Below are positions 5,252-6,258 of a stretch of DNA of 6,258 nt, piece by piece. Position numbers and translations under genes: made by a program. The first letter of the stretch is position 1; each line of letters opens with the position of its first letter. The DNA comes from Gammaproteobacteria bacterium (GTDB lineage Bacteria; Pseudomonadota; Gammaproteobacteria; J044): assembly GCA_026995955.1 (NCBI GenBank), contig JALWNJ010000115.1:1-6258 (forward strand), written 5' to 3'. Below the pieces are notes generated by a model that saw only the letters and a list, made by a program, of their open reading frames with translations, was not told the DNA's origin and did not search any database.

Positions 5252-6258
5252 TCAGGCTCCCTCCGGCGCGTCGGGCCGGACATTGTCTTCTGATTGGTTG
5301 GCCGCGCGGTCGAATAGTTCCTCGAGACGCGCGAACTGCTGCTCGAAATCGAGCGGATTGCGGTTCGAGGTGCCGGCCACCAGCACCTGGCTGCCGCCAT
5401 CCTCCCGGGGACGGATCCAGATCCAGATGCGCTGATGGGCAAGATAGAACATGAGGAACACGCCGACAATGAGCATCGCACTGCCCAGATAGACCAGATC
5501 CTTGCCCGGCGAACGGGTGATCTGCAGACCGGCCGACTGAATGTGCTCGAAGGAATCGAGCTGCGGGAACCACGGCGAGCCGTAGTTGTGCATGGCGCCC
5601 ATGGCCAGCACCGCATCCTCGTAGAACTGCCAGTCGGCCTCGTCGGGCACCTCGATACCCTCCTGCTCCTCGAGCATCTGCCGGTACAGCGCCTGCAACG
5701 CCGAGTGCAGCATCTTGACGAAGGCCTGCAACCCCTGCTCACGCTTGTCCTCGGGCAGGTGGGCGTTCACATCTTCCAGCACCGCATCGTAACCGCCCTC
5801 GGCAAACAGCCCGACCAGCCGCTTGAGGGTTCCGCGTACCTGCTCCTGCACCTGCTCGTCCTTCAGGCCGGTATGCGCGAACATCTGTCCGGCAAAGGCA
5901 TCCAGCACCTCTGCCACCTTCTGCCGGTCGTGCACATAGGCCACGAACACCATGAAGCGCTTGATGCCACTGCCCTTCGGATCCACGGGGACGGACAGGA
6001 AGCGGAACGGCTCCGCCACCGCCGAGCGCACCCCGCTCATGTAGAACAGGCGCCCGCCCTCGCCGGGCTGCGGATTCATGTAGCTCTGGTACTCCAGCGC
6101 GGTGCCATCCTCGCGGCGCAGCTTCCAGGTGAAGCTGGGGCCGATGTTCTTCTGCTCCACGCCGCCCTTGCCGTCCGGCACCGGCTCGATGTTGAACAGC
6201 CGGAAATCGGTCAGCTCGAGCCTGAGCTTGCCCTCCGGGCCGCCGTCCAGGCTGTAGC
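5252..6258 (-). CDS. resB: Cytochrome c biogenesis protein ResB (Ccs1), C-terminal part; 5' end outside the window
   Basis: ResB partners CcsA/ResC in System II cytochrome c maturation, which carries haem across the cytoplasmic membrane and helps attach it to CXXCH apocytochromes. The visible part is 334 residues. The frame is open to the window edge, so the N-terminal membrane segments typical of the family are not seen. What is seen is the extracytoplasmic domain, with the family-like stretch NIGPSFTWKLR followed by FYMSGVR. A long charged helical region follows, then a final membrane segment at about visible residues 254-273 (LVYLGSAMLIVGVFLMFYLA). Immediately after it come His274 (AHQR) and a short cytoplasmic tail containing SNRNPLDFEQQF. 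A histidine beside the last membrane helix is a known haem-ligand position in this family; assigning it here is inference. The stop TGA (5254-5252) lies 2 nt before the ccsB ATG, so the two are surely co-transcribed. The GTG at 6181 is internal, because homology-like sequence continues upstream of it. Confidence 0.93.
   Translation of the reverse strand, partial: YSLDGGPEGKLRLELTDFRLFNIEPVPDGKGGVEQKNIGPSFTWKLRREDGTALEYQSYMNPQPGEGGRLFYMSGVRSAVAEPFRFLSVPVDPKGSGIKRFMVFVAYVHDRQKVAEVLDAFAGQMFAHTGLKDEQVQEQVRGTLKRLVGLFAEGGYDAVLEDVNAHLPEDKREQGLQAFVKMLHSALQALYRQMLEEQEGIEVPDEADWQFYEDAVLAMGAMHNYGSPWFPQLDSFEHIQSAGLQITRSPGKDLVYLGSAMLIVGVFLMFYLAHQRIWIWIRPREDGGSQVLVAGTSNRNPLDFEQQFARLEELFDRAANQSEDNVRPDAPEGA
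5257..5264 (-). promoter_or_regulatory. Ribosome binding site for ccsB
   Basis: On the minus strand these bases read GGAGGGAG, followed by 7 nt and then the ATG at 5249. The site lies inside the end of resB and decides the ccsB start, since the reading frame itself is open for another 300 bases upstream. Confidence 0.8.

Noticed and set aside
5250..5573. N-terminal extension of ccsB
   Set aside because: The frame is open, but it overlaps resB and encodes Arg/Ser/Gly-rich sequence. The ATG at 5249 has a strong ribosome site and sits just after the resB stop.

Overview
The window is a GC-rich, gene-dense stretch of a proteobacterial chromosome. Every gene I can support lies on the minus strand, so the biological reading direction is from base 6258 to base 1. 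The content is ResB and CcsA/ResC (System II cytochrome c maturation), then a DsbA-family thiol oxidase and an endonuclease/exonuclease/phosphatase (EEP) protein. From memory of gammaproteobacterial gene orders (dsbA followed by an EEP gene near cytochrome c4), I infer a gammaproteobacterium, perhaps a Chromatiales/Ectothiorhodospiraceae-type sulfur oxidiser. The class is a moderate-confidence inference and the order is a guess.

Layout in the direction of transcription: (1) 6258-5252, the C-terminal half of ResB, whose start lies outside the window. (2) 5249-4074, ccsB/resC, which carries the WWD haem-handling motif. (3) 4039-3395, an exported DsbA-like protein with a CPHC active site. (4) 3398-1764, a stand-alone acetolactate synthase-type ThDP enzyme. 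(5) 1764-967, an EEP-fold hydrolase. (6) 970-386, a DUF4136-type lipoprotein. (7) 389-150, a 79-residue protein of unknown function. (8) 149-21, a coding-like frame that continues past the amber stop of gene 7. The last 161 bases also carry a perfect 28-bp inverted repeat that touches the window edge.

Spacing suggests one transcript. resB to ccsB is separated by 2 nt and ccsB to dsbA by 34 nt. The next four junctions overlap by 1-4 nt (ATGA, TGATG, GTGA, ATGA). I see no terminator or internal promoter between genes. The first three genes form a coherent group: ResB/CcsB move haem and ligate it to apocytochromes outside the membrane, and DsbA-like proteins oxidise cysteines in the same compartment. 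The acetolactate synthase, EEP protein, lipoprotein and small protein have no obvious shared pathway, although they are translationally linked.

Most of the window is ordinary housekeeping-type sequence. The parts worth a second look are the left end (the inverted repeat and the amber-interrupted reading frame) and the acetolactate synthase gene lodged between dsbA and the EEP gene.
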